Of a stretch of DNA of 44,785 nt, positions 8,375 to 16,057 are shown piece by piece. Origin of the DNA: Jannaschia maritima (GTDB lineage Bacteria > Pseudomonadota > Alphaproteobacteria > Rhodobacterales > Rhodobacteraceae); NCBI RefSeq assembly GCF_030973515.1, contig NZ_JARGZA010000024.1:1-44785 (forward strand), read 5' to 3'. The notes below the pieces were generated by a model. That model saw only the letters and a program-made list of their open reading frames with translations, was not told the origin of the DNA and ran no database searches. Both the position numbers and the translations under genes were made by a program. The first letter of the stretch is position 1, and each line of letters starts with the position of its first letter.

Positions 8375-9380
8375 GTCGGACGGGCCGGACATCGTCGTCA
8401 CCTTCGCGATCGCGGCCGATCCGCCGCGGCGCTTCGATAAGGCCATCGCCCGCGACGTGCCAGGGGACGCACATCTCAGCCGGTCGCGCCTGTCCGCCCT
8501 GCTGGGGGAAGGGCGGATCGCGCTGAACGGCACCCCCGCCACCGCGAAGGCCCGCGCCGCCGAAGGGGACGTCGTGACCATCGCCGTGCCGGCGGCGGCG
8601 CCCGTCGACGCCGCCCCCCAGGACATCCCGCTGCTGATCGTCCACGAGGATGCCGACCTGATCGTGATCGACAAGCCCGCGGGCCTGGTCGTCCATCCCG
8701 CGCCCGGCAGTCCCGACGGCACGCTGGTCAACGCCCTGCTGCACCATTTCGGGGACGCCCTGTCCGGCGTGGGCGGGGCCCTTCGTCCCGGCATCGTGCA
8801 CCGGCTGGACAGGGACACGTCCGGACTGCTGGTCGTGGCGAAGTCGGACGCCGCGCATCACGGCCTCGCCGCGCAGTTCGAGGCCCACGCCGTCGACCGC
8901 CTGTACCATGCCGTGTGCCACGGGGTGCCCGATGCCGGGGACGCCCGGCTGCGGGCCATTCCGGGGGTCGGGGCGGACGGGGCGTGGATCCGCATCGCCA
9001 CCCAATTGGGCCGCCACCCGCACGACCGGCAGCGCCAGGCCGTCGTGCCGAAGGGCCGCCATGCCGTGACGCGGGTCCGCGTGATGGAACCGCTGGGCCG
9101 CGCCGCGCTGGTCGAGTGTCGGCTGGAGACCGGGCGGACGCATCAGATCCGGGTGCACCTGACCCATGCGGGGCATCCCCTGATCGGCGACCCGGTCTAT
9201 GGGGCACGCCGGCGGATGGCGAAGGGGCAGCCGGGCGCGGCGTCGGCAGACGCGTTCCCCCGCCAGGCGCTGCACGCCGCGACGCTGGGGTTCGACCACC
9301 CCGTCACGGGACGGCGCCTGTCCTTCGCGGCACCCCGGCCGGACGACATAATGCGGCTGATCGCGGAACTGCGCGGTTGA
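8373..9380 (+). CDS. RluA family pseudouridine synthase (RluD-like)
   Basis: A 335-residue RNA-modifying enzyme. An N-terminal S4-like RNA-binding region (about 14-75, RFDKAIARDV...LSRSRLSALLGEGRIALNG) precedes the synthase domain. The domain shows DLIVIDKPAGLVVHPAPGS, then the catalytic-Asp motif GIVHRLDRDTSGLLVVAK, then LETGRTHQIRVHLTHAGHPLIGDPVYG. Proteins of this type isomerise uridines in the large rRNA near H69 or in other structured RNAs. The ATG at 8373 has GGGGGAG about eight bases upstream. It is head-to-head with the small membrane protein, with overlapping start codons. Confidence 0.92.
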   Translation: MSDGPDIVVTFAIAADPPRRFDKAIARDVPGDAHLSRSRLSALLGEGRIALNGTPATAKARAAEGDVVTIAVPAAAPVDAAPQDIPLLIVHEDADLIVIDKPAGLVVHPAPGSPDGTLVNALLHHFGDALSGVGGALRPGIVHRLDRDTSGLLVVAKSDAAHHGLAAQFEAHAVDRLYHAVCHGVPDAGDARLRAIPGVGADGAWIRIATQLGRHPHDRQRQAVVPKGRHAVTRVRVMEPLGRAALVECRLETGRTHQIRVHLTHAGHPLIGDPVYGARRRMAKGQPGAASADAFPRQALHAATLGFDHPVTGRRLSFAAPRPDDIMRLIAELRG

Positions 9381-9508
9381 GCGGGAACCACACCCCCCAC
9401 CTGGTGGGTTCAACGTGCGAACACGCGAAGGCGACGCTGCGATCCTGCGGAATTGTGCGGGGGTGACGGGACCGGTATCCGTGCTCTCCGCGCGACGGAT
9501 GCGGCACG

Positions 9509-9538
9509 CTTGAACGACACGACGCGCATTCCCATCTA
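9509..9538 (+). promoter_or_regulatory. sigma-32 (RpoH)-type heat-shock promoter of rpoH
   Basis: CTTGAA (9509-9514) is followed 15 bases later by TCCCATCT (9530-9537). The E. coli sigma-32 consensus is CTTGAA, then 13-17 bases, then CCCCATNT. Transcription would start near 9545, just ahead of rpoH, implying autoregulation by RpoH. The match is read directly; activity is inferred. Confidence 0.6.
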
Positions 9539-9541
9539 GAC

Positions 9542-9567
9542 GTTAACAGGGTGTTAAGCCCGTTAAC
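9542..9567 (+). promoter_or_regulatory. A+U-rich hairpin in the rpoH 5' leader
   Basis: GTTAAC (9542-9547) and GTTAAC (9562-9567) pair, extended inward by GGG/CCC with one bulged A and a seven-base loop (TGTTAAG). The stem lies at the expected 5' end of the rpoH transcript and ends seven bases before the GGGAG site. GTTAAC/GTTAAG/GTTAAC could equally be three protein-binding half sites. The structure is visible; the function is unknown. Confidence 0.4.
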
Positions 9568-9586
9568 ATGAAAGGGAGACAGACAC

Positions 9587-10489
9587 ATGGCATCGACATA
9601 CGCCAACCTTCCGGCCCCGTCTCCCGAGCAGGGGCTGAACCGCTACCTTCAGGAGATCCGCAAGTTCCCCATGCTGGAGCCGGAGCAGGAATACATGCTC
9701 GCCAAGCGCTGGGTGGAGGACGAGGATACGGACGCCGCGCATCAGCTGGTCACGTCGCACCTGCGCTTGGCGGCCAAGATCGCCATGGGATACCGCGGGT
9801 ACGGCCTGCCCCAGGCGGAGGTCATCTCGGAGGCGAACGTAGGCCTGATGCAGGCCGTCAAGAAGTTCGACCCGGAGAAGGGCTTCCGGCTGGCCACCTA
9901 TGCGATGTGGTGGATCCGGGCCAGCATCCAGGAATACGTCCTGCGGTCCTGGTCCATGGTGAAGCTGGGCACGACGAGCGCGCAGAAGAAGCTGTTCTTC
10001 AACCTACGCAAGGCCAAGAACCGCATCGGCGCGCTGGAGGAAGGCGACCTGCGCCCCGAGAACGTTCAGCGGATCGCGACCGATCTGGGCGTCACGGAGG
10101 CCGAAGTCACGTCGATGAACCGGCGCATGTCGGGCGGCGATGCGTCGCTGAACGTCATGGTGGGCTCCGACGGGGACAGCACGACGCAATGGCAGGACTG
10201 GCTGGCCGACGACGACGCCGACCAGGCCGGCGACCTGGCGGAGCGCGACGAGTACGAGGCCCGCATCCAGCTGATGACCGACGCGATGGACGTGCTGAAC
10301 GACCGCGAGCGGGACATCCTGACCCAGCGCCGCCTGTCCGAGGAGACGGTGACGCTGGAGGATCTGTCCGGCAAGTACGACGTCAGCCGCGAACGGATCC
10401 GCCAGATCGAGGTCCGTGCCTTCGAGAAGCTGCAGAAGCGCGTGAAGGAGCTGGCGCGCGAGAAGAAGATGGTCCCGGTGGAGGCCTGA
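9587..10489 (+). CDS. rpoH: RNA polymerase heat-shock sigma factor RpoH (sigma-32)
   Basis: A 300-residue group-3 sigma factor. Region 2 spans about 50-120 (LVTSHLRLAAKIAMGYRGYGLPQAEVISEANVGLMQAVKKFDPEKGFRLATYAMWWIRASIQEYVL), including the -10-binding RLATYAMWWIRASI. The RpoH box QKKLFFNLR is at 133-141. Region 4 with its helix-turn-helix ends the protein (LEDLSGKYDVSRERIRQIEVRAFEKLQKRVKEL). It directs transcription of chaperone and protease genes. The ATG at 9587 has AAAGGGAG upstream. A sigma-32-like promoter precedes it. The DksA-like gene begins three bases after its stop, so the two are probably cotranscribed. The sequence fits RpoHI-type better than RpoHII. Confidence 0.96.
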   Translation: MASTYANLPAPSPEQGLNRYLQEIRKFPMLEPEQEYMLAKRWVEDEDTDAAHQLVTSHLRLAAKIAMGYRGYGLPQAEVISEANVGLMQAVKKFDPEKGFRLATYAMWWIRASIQEYVLRSWSMVKLGTTSAQKKLFFNLRKAKNRIGALEEGDLRPENVQRIATDLGVTEAEVTSMNRRMSGGDASLNVMVGSDGDSTTQWQDWLADDDADQAGDLAERDEYEARIQLMTDAMDVLNDRERDILTQRRLSEETVTLEDLSGKYDVSRERIRQIEVRAFEKLQKRVKELAREKKMVPVEA

Positions 10490-10492
10490 GCG

Positions 10493-10762
10493 ATGGCGGG
10501 CGGCTGGTCCAGGGACGGCGCGGTGGGCGAGCAGATCGAGGCTTCGATCCAGGACGAGCTGGCCCGCCTGCGCGCGCGTCGCGCACCGACCGGCGAGAGC
10601 CTGACCCATTGCGCGGAATGCGACGAACCGATCCCCGAGGCCCGGCGGCAGGCGCTGCCGGGCGTCAAGCTGTGCATCGACTGCGTATCCGAACGTGACG
10701 CGAAGGCCCCCGCCCGCGGCGGCATCAACCGCCGCGGCTCAAAGGACAGCCAGTTGAGATAG
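10493..10762 (+). CDS. DksA/TraR family C4 zinc-finger protein
   Basis: An 89-residue protein with a helical N-terminus (EQIEASIQDELARLRARR) and a four-cysteine zinc finger, HCAECDEPIPEARRQALPGVKLCIDC (about 39-65), with CxxC pairs 18 residues apart. The finger matches short DksA/TraR proteins such as YbiI. It lacks the long coiled coil that lets DksA enter the RNA polymerase secondary channel, so it may act differently. It starts three bases after the rpoH stop and is probably translated from the same heat-induced mRNA. The C-terminus is basic and disordered. Confidence 0.85.
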   Translation: MAGGWSRDGAVGEQIEASIQDELARLRARRAPTGESLTHCAECDEPIPEARRQALPGVKLCIDCVSERDAKAPARGGINRRGSKDSQLR

Positions 10763-10812
10763 GTCCGCGCGCGGGCGGATTTCGGCCTGCCATTTCATTC
10801 TGACAAGCTCCG

Positions 10813-10907
10813 CCTTACGATATCGGGCCCACCTTCGTACCGTGTGGATGCATGCATTTTCGTATGCTCCAGAACGGATTACGATCATGAGATACCTTAC
10901 GATATCG
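10813..10907 (+). repeat. 13-bp direct repeat flanking the start of a VPLPA-type gene
   Basis: CCTTACGATATCG occurs at 10813-10825 and again at 10895-10907. The first copy is in the intergenic region and the second is inside codons 3-7 of the secreted-protein gene. The repeats are exact and 82 bp apart. Confidence 0.6.
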
Positions 10908-11594
10908 CCCATGGCACTTGCGCTTGCGCTCGCCACGCCCGTCTCGGCGGATACCGTGCGCTTCGACTTCTCGGGTGTGGTCGAGACGTCCAATATCGGC
11001 GTGCCCGGCACGATCGACAGCGGCACCGGGGCAACTGCGTTCACGGCCTCCGCCGTCTTCGATGCGGACGTGACGCCGACGGTTGACGTGTTCGGGCGTC
11101 GATTGTTCACCGATGCGTTGATAGCATTCGAAGCGACGATCGGCGGCGATACCGTCACGTTGAACCAGTCCGCGTTCGCACGGCAATCGTCCGGCAGCCG
11201 GGTCACGGGGTTCTTCGGGTCGACGGGATCGGCGATCGAGCCGCCGACCGATGCATTGGACGGTTCGGTGAACGGTTTCGCCGCGTTGGCCGGCAATTTC
11301 GAGATCGTGCCGTTTCCCGGTGAACCCGACTACGTGACTGATATCGACGTCCTCCTGTCGGGTGTCGGTACGGGCACGGTTTCCCTGGGTCGGACGTCGT
11401 TCGACACGTTCGAACTGACGCTGGACCGGGGCGCCGGAGGCGGTTTGACGGGCTTCGTCATCGCAGACATCCTGGATGGCACCCTGACGCGCGTTCCTCC
11501 CGTCACCGACCCGGCGCCGATCCCCCTGCCTGCAGCGGGCTGGCTCCTCGCGCTCGGGCTGGCCGGGCTATGCGGGTACGCTCGGCGAGCCTAG
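10887..11594 (+). CDS. secreted protein with VPLPA-type C-terminal sorting signal
   Basis: A 235-residue protein. Residues 1-20 are a Sec signal (MRYLTISPMALALALATPVSA). The mature part is beta-rich, low in Lys and Cys, and begins DTVRFDFSGVVETSN, as in many extracellular matrix-like proteins of this class. The tail has PIPLPAAGWLLALGLAGLCGYARRA: a VPLPA-like motif, a hydrophobic helix and terminal arginines. Such tails are thought to be cleaved by exosortase XrtD; no exosortase gene is in this window. The start at 10887 fits the signal peptide better than the ATG 45 bases upstream, although the ribosome binding site is weak. Function unknown. Confidence 0.82.
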   Translation: MRYLTISPMALALALATPVSADTVRFDFSGVVETSNIGVPGTIDSGTGATAFTASAVFDADVTPTVDVFGRRLFTDALIAFEATIGGDTVTLNQSAFARQSSGSRVTGFFGSTGSAIEPPTDALDGSVNGFAALAGNFEIVPFPGEPDYVTDIDVLLSGVGTGTVSLGRTSFDTFELTLDRGAGGGLTGFVIADILDGTLTRVPPVTDPAPIPLPAAGWLLALGLAGLCGYARRA

Positions 11595-11676
11595 TCGTTC
11601 GACCCTCATCTCGTCGGATGACAAGGTGGGGGTCGCTTCGTATGCGTGGGCGGACCCACCGTTCACGAGGACTACG

Positions 11677-12663
11677 ATGACCGATCACCTGCGCTGGGGC
11701 ATCCTGGGGGCGTCGAACTTCGCGCGGAAGGCGATGGCTCCGGCCATCCACGCCGCGCGCCACAACCGCATCGCCGCCCTGGCCACGCGCGATCCCGCCC
11801 GGGCCGAACCCTTCGCCGCGTTCGTCCCCGACCTGACGGTCCACGGCGACTACGACGCGCTGCTGGCGGATGACGGGGTCGATGCGGTGTACATTCCCCT
11901 GCCGCACACGCTCCACGTCGAATGGGCCATCCGGGCGCTGGAGGCGGGCAAGCACGTTCTGGTGGAGAAGCCGGTCGCCATGCGCGCCGAGCACGTCGAT
12001 CCGCTGATCCAGATGCGCGACGCGACCGGTCTGGTCTGTGCGGAGGCGTACATGATCGTCCACCACCCCCAATGGCAGCGGGTGCGGTCGCTGCTGGCCG
12101 AGGGGGCGATCGGACGGCTGCGGCACGTCGATGCGGTCTTCACCTACGACAATTCGGGCGATCCGGGGAACATCCGCAACGCCGCCGCGACGGGGGGCGG
12201 GGCGATGCCGGATATCGGGGTCTATACCTATGGCTCGACACGCTGGGCGACGGGGGCCGAGCCTGCGGAGATCACCTCCGCCGTCATCGACTGGGAGGCG
12301 GGCTGCGACGTGCTGTCCCGGGTGGGCGCCCGGTTCGACGGTGGGTTCACCGCGCATTGGGTCAACTCGATGCGGCTGATGCCGGACCAGTTCATCCTGT
12401 TCCACGGGGAGGGCGGGACGATTCGCCTCGACGCCCCTTACAACGCGGGCAGCTTCGGGGAAGCCCGGATGGTCTGGCGCACCCCCGACGCCACCCGGGT
12501 GGAGACCTGGCCCGGCGTCAACCAGTACGTCCTGCAGGTGGAGGCGTTCGCCGCCGCCGCGCGGGGCGAGGCCGCGTTTCCCTGGACGTTGGAGGACGCG
12601 CGCGGAACGCAGGCGCTGATCGACATGGCCTATGCCGCCGCGGGGGGGCGGCCCGAAGCGTAG
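11677..12663 (+). CDS. Gfo/Idh/MocA family NAD(P)-dependent oxidoreductase
   Basis: A 328-residue dehydrogenase. The N-terminal Rossmann fold begins LRWGILGASNFARKAMAPAI and continues through DAVYIPLPHTLHVEWAIRALEAGKHVLVEKPVAM, where EKP carries the lysine typical of the family. The C-terminal alpha/beta domain includes GGGAMPDIGVYTYGSTRWATG, the usual position of the substrate-binding D/H. These enzymes oxidise or reduce sugars, inositols or related compounds; the substrate cannot be told. The ATG at 11677 has AGGA six bases upstream. It sits between two VPLPA-tailed secreted proteins and has a strong hairpin just after its stop. Confidence 0.9.
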   Translation: MTDHLRWGILGASNFARKAMAPAIHAARHNRIAALATRDPARAEPFAAFVPDLTVHGDYDALLADDGVDAVYIPLPHTLHVEWAIRALEAGKHVLVEKPVAMRAEHVDPLIQMRDATGLVCAEAYMIVHHPQWQRVRSLLAEGAIGRLRHVDAVFTYDNSGDPGNIRNAAATGGGAMPDIGVYTYGSTRWATGAEPAEITSAVIDWEAGCDVLSRVGARFDGGFTAHWVNSMRLMPDQFILFHGEGGTIRLDAPYNAGSFGEARMVWRTPDATRVETWPGVNQYVLQVEAFAAAARGEAAFPWTLEDARGTQALIDMAYAAAGGRPEA

Positions 12664-12674
12664 GAGGGCGCGGT

Positions 12675-12695
12675 TCGGAAACGATCCGTTTCCGA
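12675..12695 (+). terminator. hairpin after the Gfo/Idh/MocA gene
   Basis: TCGGAAACG (12675-12683) and CGTTTCCGA (12687-12695) form a perfect nine-base stem with a three-base loop, 12 bases after the stop. There is no T-run, so it could be a terminator without a U-tract or a transcript-end stabiliser. Confidence 0.4.
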
Positions 12696-12801
12696 CGGGG
12701 ATTCCGGTAGCGCCGTGGCGACGATTGGTTAACGGAACCTTCACCAATCCGTTCGACTACGGGCGAACGACGATCCGAATGATTCCGAGGGGATTCCCGC
12801 C

Positions 12802-13491
12802 ATGCTCCTGCGTATTGCCCTGTGCGCCGCGTTCCTGGTGGCCGCCATGCCGGCCGATGCCGCCACGTTCCGGTTCGACCTCCGGGCCGACTTCCTGGAC
12901 CTGACCACCGACGATCCGGACGACGTCCGCCCCGTGGCGGGTGCGGGCACCGTCCGGACCGCGGACGACTTCGTGGCGGATCGGGGCGACGTCTTCTTCA
13001 CGGATGTCGTCTCGGCCTCCGTCGACGCGGCCTTCCGGCGGTTCGGCGCGGACGGCACGCCCTACGTCTTTTTCGGTGGCCCGGCGGACGCGCAAAGGGA
13101 TTTCGGCTTCGGCATCGAGGTGCTGATCGAGACGAGGGATCCGGGCACCGCGGGGGAAACGTCGCGCTTCGACGTGTTCGAGCTCTATTTCTCGCCGTCG
13201 GTCGTTTCGCTCCTGGGCGCGCTGGACGTCGGGGGGACCGCGACGCTGCGGCAATCCGCCGAAGGCGGCTTCACGTTCGAGGGCGCGGAAGGGGTCCTGA
13301 CCTTCGATCGGGACGGCGCGCTGATCGACGGCGTCGCCACCGCCACGTCGCGGGCGGGCACCGTCGCGTTCGAGCGGGTCGCGGATGCGGTGGACACCCC
13401 CGTGGTGCCTGTGCCCGCGGCCGGTTGGCTGCTGCTGGGGGGGATCGCCGTCCTGGTCCCGCGGGGGTCGTTCGTGCGGGCGGCCGGCTAG
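12802..13491 (+). CDS. secreted protein with VPLPA-type C-terminal sorting signal
   Basis: A 229-residue protein with a Sec signal (MLLRIALCAAFLVAAMPADA, cut before ATFRF) and a beta-rich acidic mature region. The tail is VPVPAAGWLLLGGIAVLVPRGSFVRAAG, the sorting motif plus hydrophobic helix and basic end. The mature N-terminus (TFRFDLRADF) resembles that of the VPLPA protein at 10887 (TVRFDFSGVV), suggesting related architecture. The start is preceded by GAGGGGATTCCCGCC. Inverted repeats ATTGGT/ACCAAT (12724-12748) and CGTTCG/CGAACG (12750-12769) lie upstream. Function unknown; the stop overlaps the convergent LysR stop. Confidence 0.8.
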   Translation: MLLRIALCAAFLVAAMPADAATFRFDLRADFLDLTTDDPDDVRPVAGAGTVRTADDFVADRGDVFFTDVVSASVDAAFRRFGADGTPYVFFGGPADAQRDFGFGIEVLIETRDPGTAGETSRFDVFELYFSPSVVSLLGALDVGGTATLRQSAEGGFTFEGAEGVLTFDRDGALIDGVATATSRAGTVAFERVADAVDTPVVPVPAAGWLLLGGIAVLVPRGSFVRAAG

Positions 13492-14420
13492 GGGCCGGCC
13501 ATCACCTCGACGTCGCCGTCGTCGCTGATGCGGGCCAGTTCGTCCAGCACCTCCTCCTGCGCGTCCTCGGCCTGGGCCGCGACATGGTCCAGCCGTTCCA
13601 GCGCGATCGCGCGCAGGTCGTCGTCGATGTCGTCGCGCAGGACGACCCAGGCGGGGAAGGGAAAGCGCGGCGCGTTGGGGACGAGGTGCAGGCGGCCCGC
13701 GTCCAGGTGCCGCCGCACCGCCCGCGCGGGCATGTAGGCCGCCGCCCGTCGGGGGATCAGGTACTCCGCCCCGAGCGCCCCCAGCGACAGCGTCACGCCC
13801 GTCGTCAGGTCGGGCAGGGCCGCGGCATGGGCGTGCTGGAACTCCGGCCCCCAATCGGCGAACACGTAGGACGCGCGGACGTCGGGCGCGTGGGCGTCGT
13901 CGGGTGCCGCCCACGACGCCACCATCACCAGCTCGTCGTCCAGCACCGGCCGCACCGTCAGGCCGGGCCGCATCTGTGGCATGTAGGTCAGCGCCGTCTG
14001 GCAGACGCCTTCGACCAGGAACCGCGTCAGGCGGTCGGGCATCCCCAGTTCCGCCCGCAGCGCCAGGTCCGGCATCGCCTCGCGCAGGGCATCCATCCAG
14101 CGGAACCCCAGCCGCGGCCAGAGCGAGTACTGCCCCCCGATCACGAGCGACCGGGAGAAGCCGTCCGGCACCGCGACCTGCTGACGGGCCTCCTCCCAAA
14201 GCTTCAGAAGGCTCAGCGCGTATCCTTCGAAGGCATGGCCCGCAGGCGTCAGGACGGCGCCCGCCTTGGACCGTTCGAACAGGGTCTTGCCCAGCGCGTC
14301 CTCCAGCCGTTGGACGCGCAACGAGACGGCGGATTGCGTCACGAACAGACGGCCGGACGCGGCGACGAAGCTGCCGGTGTTCGCCACCTCCACGAAGGTC
14401 CGAATCAACTGGATGTCCAT
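13488..14420 (-). CDS. LysR family transcriptional regulator
   Basis: A 310-residue regulator. Residues 1-60 form the LysR winged helix-turn-helix (MDIQLIRTFVEVANTGSFVAAS ... VTQSAVSLRVQRLEDALGKTLFERS). The rest is the effector-binding domain, with RSLVIGGQYSLWPRLGFRWMDALREAMPDLALRAELG at its start. An acidic tail (AEDAQEEVLDELARISDDGDVEV) extends past the usual end. It is divergent from the small lipoprotein gene and has a LysR-type dyad 21 bases upstream of its start. Target genes and inducer are unknown. Confidence 0.92.
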   Translation of the reverse strand: MDIQLIRTFVEVANTGSFVAASGRLFVTQSAVSLRVQRLEDALGKTLFERSKAGAVLTPAGHAFEGYALSLLKLWEEARQQVAVPDGFSRSLVIGGQYSLWPRLGFRWMDALREAMPDLALRAELGMPDRLTRFLVEGVCQTALTYMPQMRPGLTVRPVLDDELVMVASWAAPDDAHAPDVRASYVFADWGPEFQHAHAAALPDLTTGVTLSLGALGAEYLIPRRAAAYMPARAVRRHLDAGRLHLVPNAPRFPFPAWVVLRDDIDDDLRAIALERLDHVAAQAEDAQEEVLDELARISDDGDVEVMAGP

Positions 14421-14440
14421 CGTCGGGTGATGAGCGATGC

Positions 14441-14455
14441 TTGCGAGAAGCGCAA
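14441..14455. promoter_or_regulatory. LysR-type dyad (T-N11-A)
   Basis: TTGCG (14441-14445) and CGCAA (14451-14455) are inverted around AGAAG, giving the T-N11-A pattern of LysR boxes. The site is 21 bp upstream of the LysR start and in the region shared with the divergent lipoprotein gene. Confidence 0.4.
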
Positions 14456-14546
14456 TTCTTATTCGTTATGCTTTCCTTTCGGCAGGGGGTATCACCCGAT
14501 TGACCGCAGCCGACGCTGCCCCACCGCATCCCGAAGGGAACACGCC

Positions 14547-14738
14547 ATGACCACGTTCCGCCGCATCGCGATCGTCCTCGCCGCCGTCACCGCCCTGGGC
14601 GCCTGCTCGACCGAGAAGGTCGTGGACAACACCGTCGACGCCACGCTCTGGACCGGCAAGACGGTCGTGAAGACCGGCGTGGGCGCGGGCAAGCTGGCCG
14701 TGCGCGGCGGCAGGGCGCTCGTCACGCGCGGCAACTGA
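14547..14738 (+). CDS. small lipoprotein of unknown function
   Basis: A 63-residue protein with a lipoprotein signal: MTTFRRIAIVLAAVTALGAC, lipobox LGAC with Cys20. The mature part is about 43 residues, amphipathic and repetitive in Val, Thr, Gly and Lys, with LWTGKTVVKTGVGAGKLAVRGGRALV. It has no recognised domain; size and style recall small envelope lipoproteins. The start has AAGGGA eight bases upstream. Two tandem hairpins follow the gene. It could be a target of the divergent LysR regulator, but nothing beyond position supports this. Confidence 0.75.
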   Translation: MTTFRRIAIVLAAVTALGACSTEKVVDNTVDATLWTGKTVVKTGVGAGKLAVRGGRALVTRGN

Positions 14739-14753
14739 TCCCGCTCCACCCCC

Positions 14754-14818
14754 GCCGGTGGCTCCCTGCCACCACCGGCCCCACTGCCCGCCCTGCCAAC
14801 CGGCACGGGCGGGCCTTT
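14754..14818 (+). terminator. two tandem hairpins ending the lipoprotein gene
   Basis: First hairpin: GCCGGTGG (14754-14761) with CCACCGGC (14772-14779). Second: GCCCGCCCTGCC (14786-14797), loop AACC, then GGCA and GGGCGGGC (14802-14814) with one bulged C, followed by CTTTC. The second is a good intrinsic terminator. Confidence 0.7.
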
Positions 14819-14838
14819 CGCGTCGCCGGGGAGGAACC

Positions 14839-16053
14839 ATGCGCCCCCTCCGCCGTTGCACTTCATCGTCTCCTCCACGGCGGCCACCGATGTCCCCCAC
14901 ACGACCGATCCCCTCTCACCGCCAGCCGGATCTTCCGGCGACCGATGACCGCACGCAGGCCATCCACGCCACGAACCGCCTGCTGGCGGGGATCCTCCTG
15001 ATTCTGTTGGGCGGCGTGTTCTACGTCGCGGCGGCCTTCTTCATGCCCGTGGTCCTGGCGCTGCTGCTCGCCCTGACGCTGTCCCCCCTCGTGCGGTTCC
15101 TGCACCGCCGCGGCCTGGGGGAAGGATTGGCCGCGGCCCTCGTCGTCGCGATGCTGGCGCTGGGGCTGGCCGGCACGTTCGCGGCGGTGGGCACGCCCTT
15201 CTTCAACCTTGTCGACGACGCCCCGCGCATGGTCGCGGAGGTCCGCGAGAAGTTCGAGCAGATCCGCGAACCCATCGAGACCGTGACCGAGGTCGCCGAG
15301 CAGGTGGACGACGCGACGGGCGCCGAGGCCGGCGTCCAGCAGGTCACCGTCCAGCAGCCCGGCATCCTCAGCCAGGTGGCCGGCTCCGCCCTGTCGATCG
15401 TCACCACGACGGTGATCGTGGTGATCCTGACCCTGTTCGTGCTGGCCAGCGGGGACCACTTCTCCGAGCAGATCGTGAAGTCGTTCGGCACGCTGCGGGA
15501 CAAGAAGCGCGCCCTGCGCACGGTCCGCGACATCGAGGGCGAGATCTCGCGCTATCTGCTGACCATCACGCTGATCAACGCATGCCTGGGCGTGGCCGTG
15601 GGCCTGGCGATGTGGGCGCTGGGCATGCCGACCCCGCTGCTCTGGGGGATGATGGCCGCGCTCATCAACTTCCTGCCCTATATCGGGTCGCTGATCGGCA
15701 TCGCCGTCGTCGCGATCGTGTCGCTGGCGACCTTCCCCACAATGGGCGCGGCGCTGCTGCCGCCCTTGGCCTACTTCGCGTGCACGGCGATCGAAGGGCA
15801 GTTCGTGACGCCCACGATCGTCGGGCGCCGCCTGCGGATCAACACGGTCGCGGTGTTCGTGGCGGTCGCGTTCTGGTCGTTCCTGTGGTCCATCCCCGGC
15901 GCGCTGATGGCGGTGCCGATCCTCGTCTTCGTCAAGGTCCTGTCCGACAACGTGCCCGCGATGCACGGGTTGGGGCGGTTCCTGTCGGCGGATGCCGACG
16001 ACGCCGCCGCGATGCCGCCCCCGGACCCGCCGCGGGCCGCCGCGGCGGAATGA
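14839..16053 (+). CDS. AI-2E family transporter (PerM/YdiK-like)
   Basis: About 404 residues. A Pro/Arg-rich N-terminus is followed by two close membrane segments (LLAGILLILLGGVFYVAAAFFMPVVLALLLALTLSPLV), a third, and a long soluble loop (VDDAPRMVAEVREKFEQIREPIETVTEVAEQ). The family core then follows (ALINFLPYIGSLIGIAVVAIVSLA and YFACTAIEGQFVTPTIVGRRLRINTVAVFVAVAFWSFLWSIPGALMAVPILVFVK). Some relatives export autoinducer-2 or work as Na+/H+ antiporters; many have no known substrate. The ATG at 14839 has a strong GGGGAGGAACC; an ATG at 14890 would remove the odd Arg-rich leader. It ends four bases from the convergent NUDIX gene. Confidence 0.88.
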   Translation: MRPLRRCTSSSPPRRPPMSPTRPIPSHRQPDLPATDDRTQAIHATNRLLAGILLILLGGVFYVAAAFFMPVVLALLLALTLSPLVRFLHRRGLGEGLAAALVVAMLALGLAGTFAAVGTPFFNLVDDAPRMVAEVREKFEQIREPIETVTEVAEQVDDATGAEAGVQQVTVQQPGILSQVAGSALSIVTTTVIVVILTLFVLASGDHFSEQIVKSFGTLRDKKRALRTVRDIEGEISRYLLTITLINACLGVAVGLAMWALGMPTPLLWGMMAALINFLPYIGSLIGIAVVAIVSLATFPTMGAALLPPLAYFACTAIEGQFVTPTIVGRRLRINTVAVFVAVAFWSFLWSIPGALMAVPILVFVKVLSDNVPAMHGLGRFLSADADDAAAMPPPDPPRAAAAE

Positions 16054-16057
16054 CCCT

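Noticed and set aside
7226-8440. A plus-strand frame running through tRNA-His
   Set aside because: It overlaps a certain tRNA and is a shadow of the TetR gene and flanking DNA.
12822-14738. A 638-codon plus-strand frame ending in the small lipoprotein
   Set aside because: Everything before the lipoprotein start is antisense to LysR or a shadow of the secreted protein; the lipoprotein has its own ribosome binding site and signal peptide.
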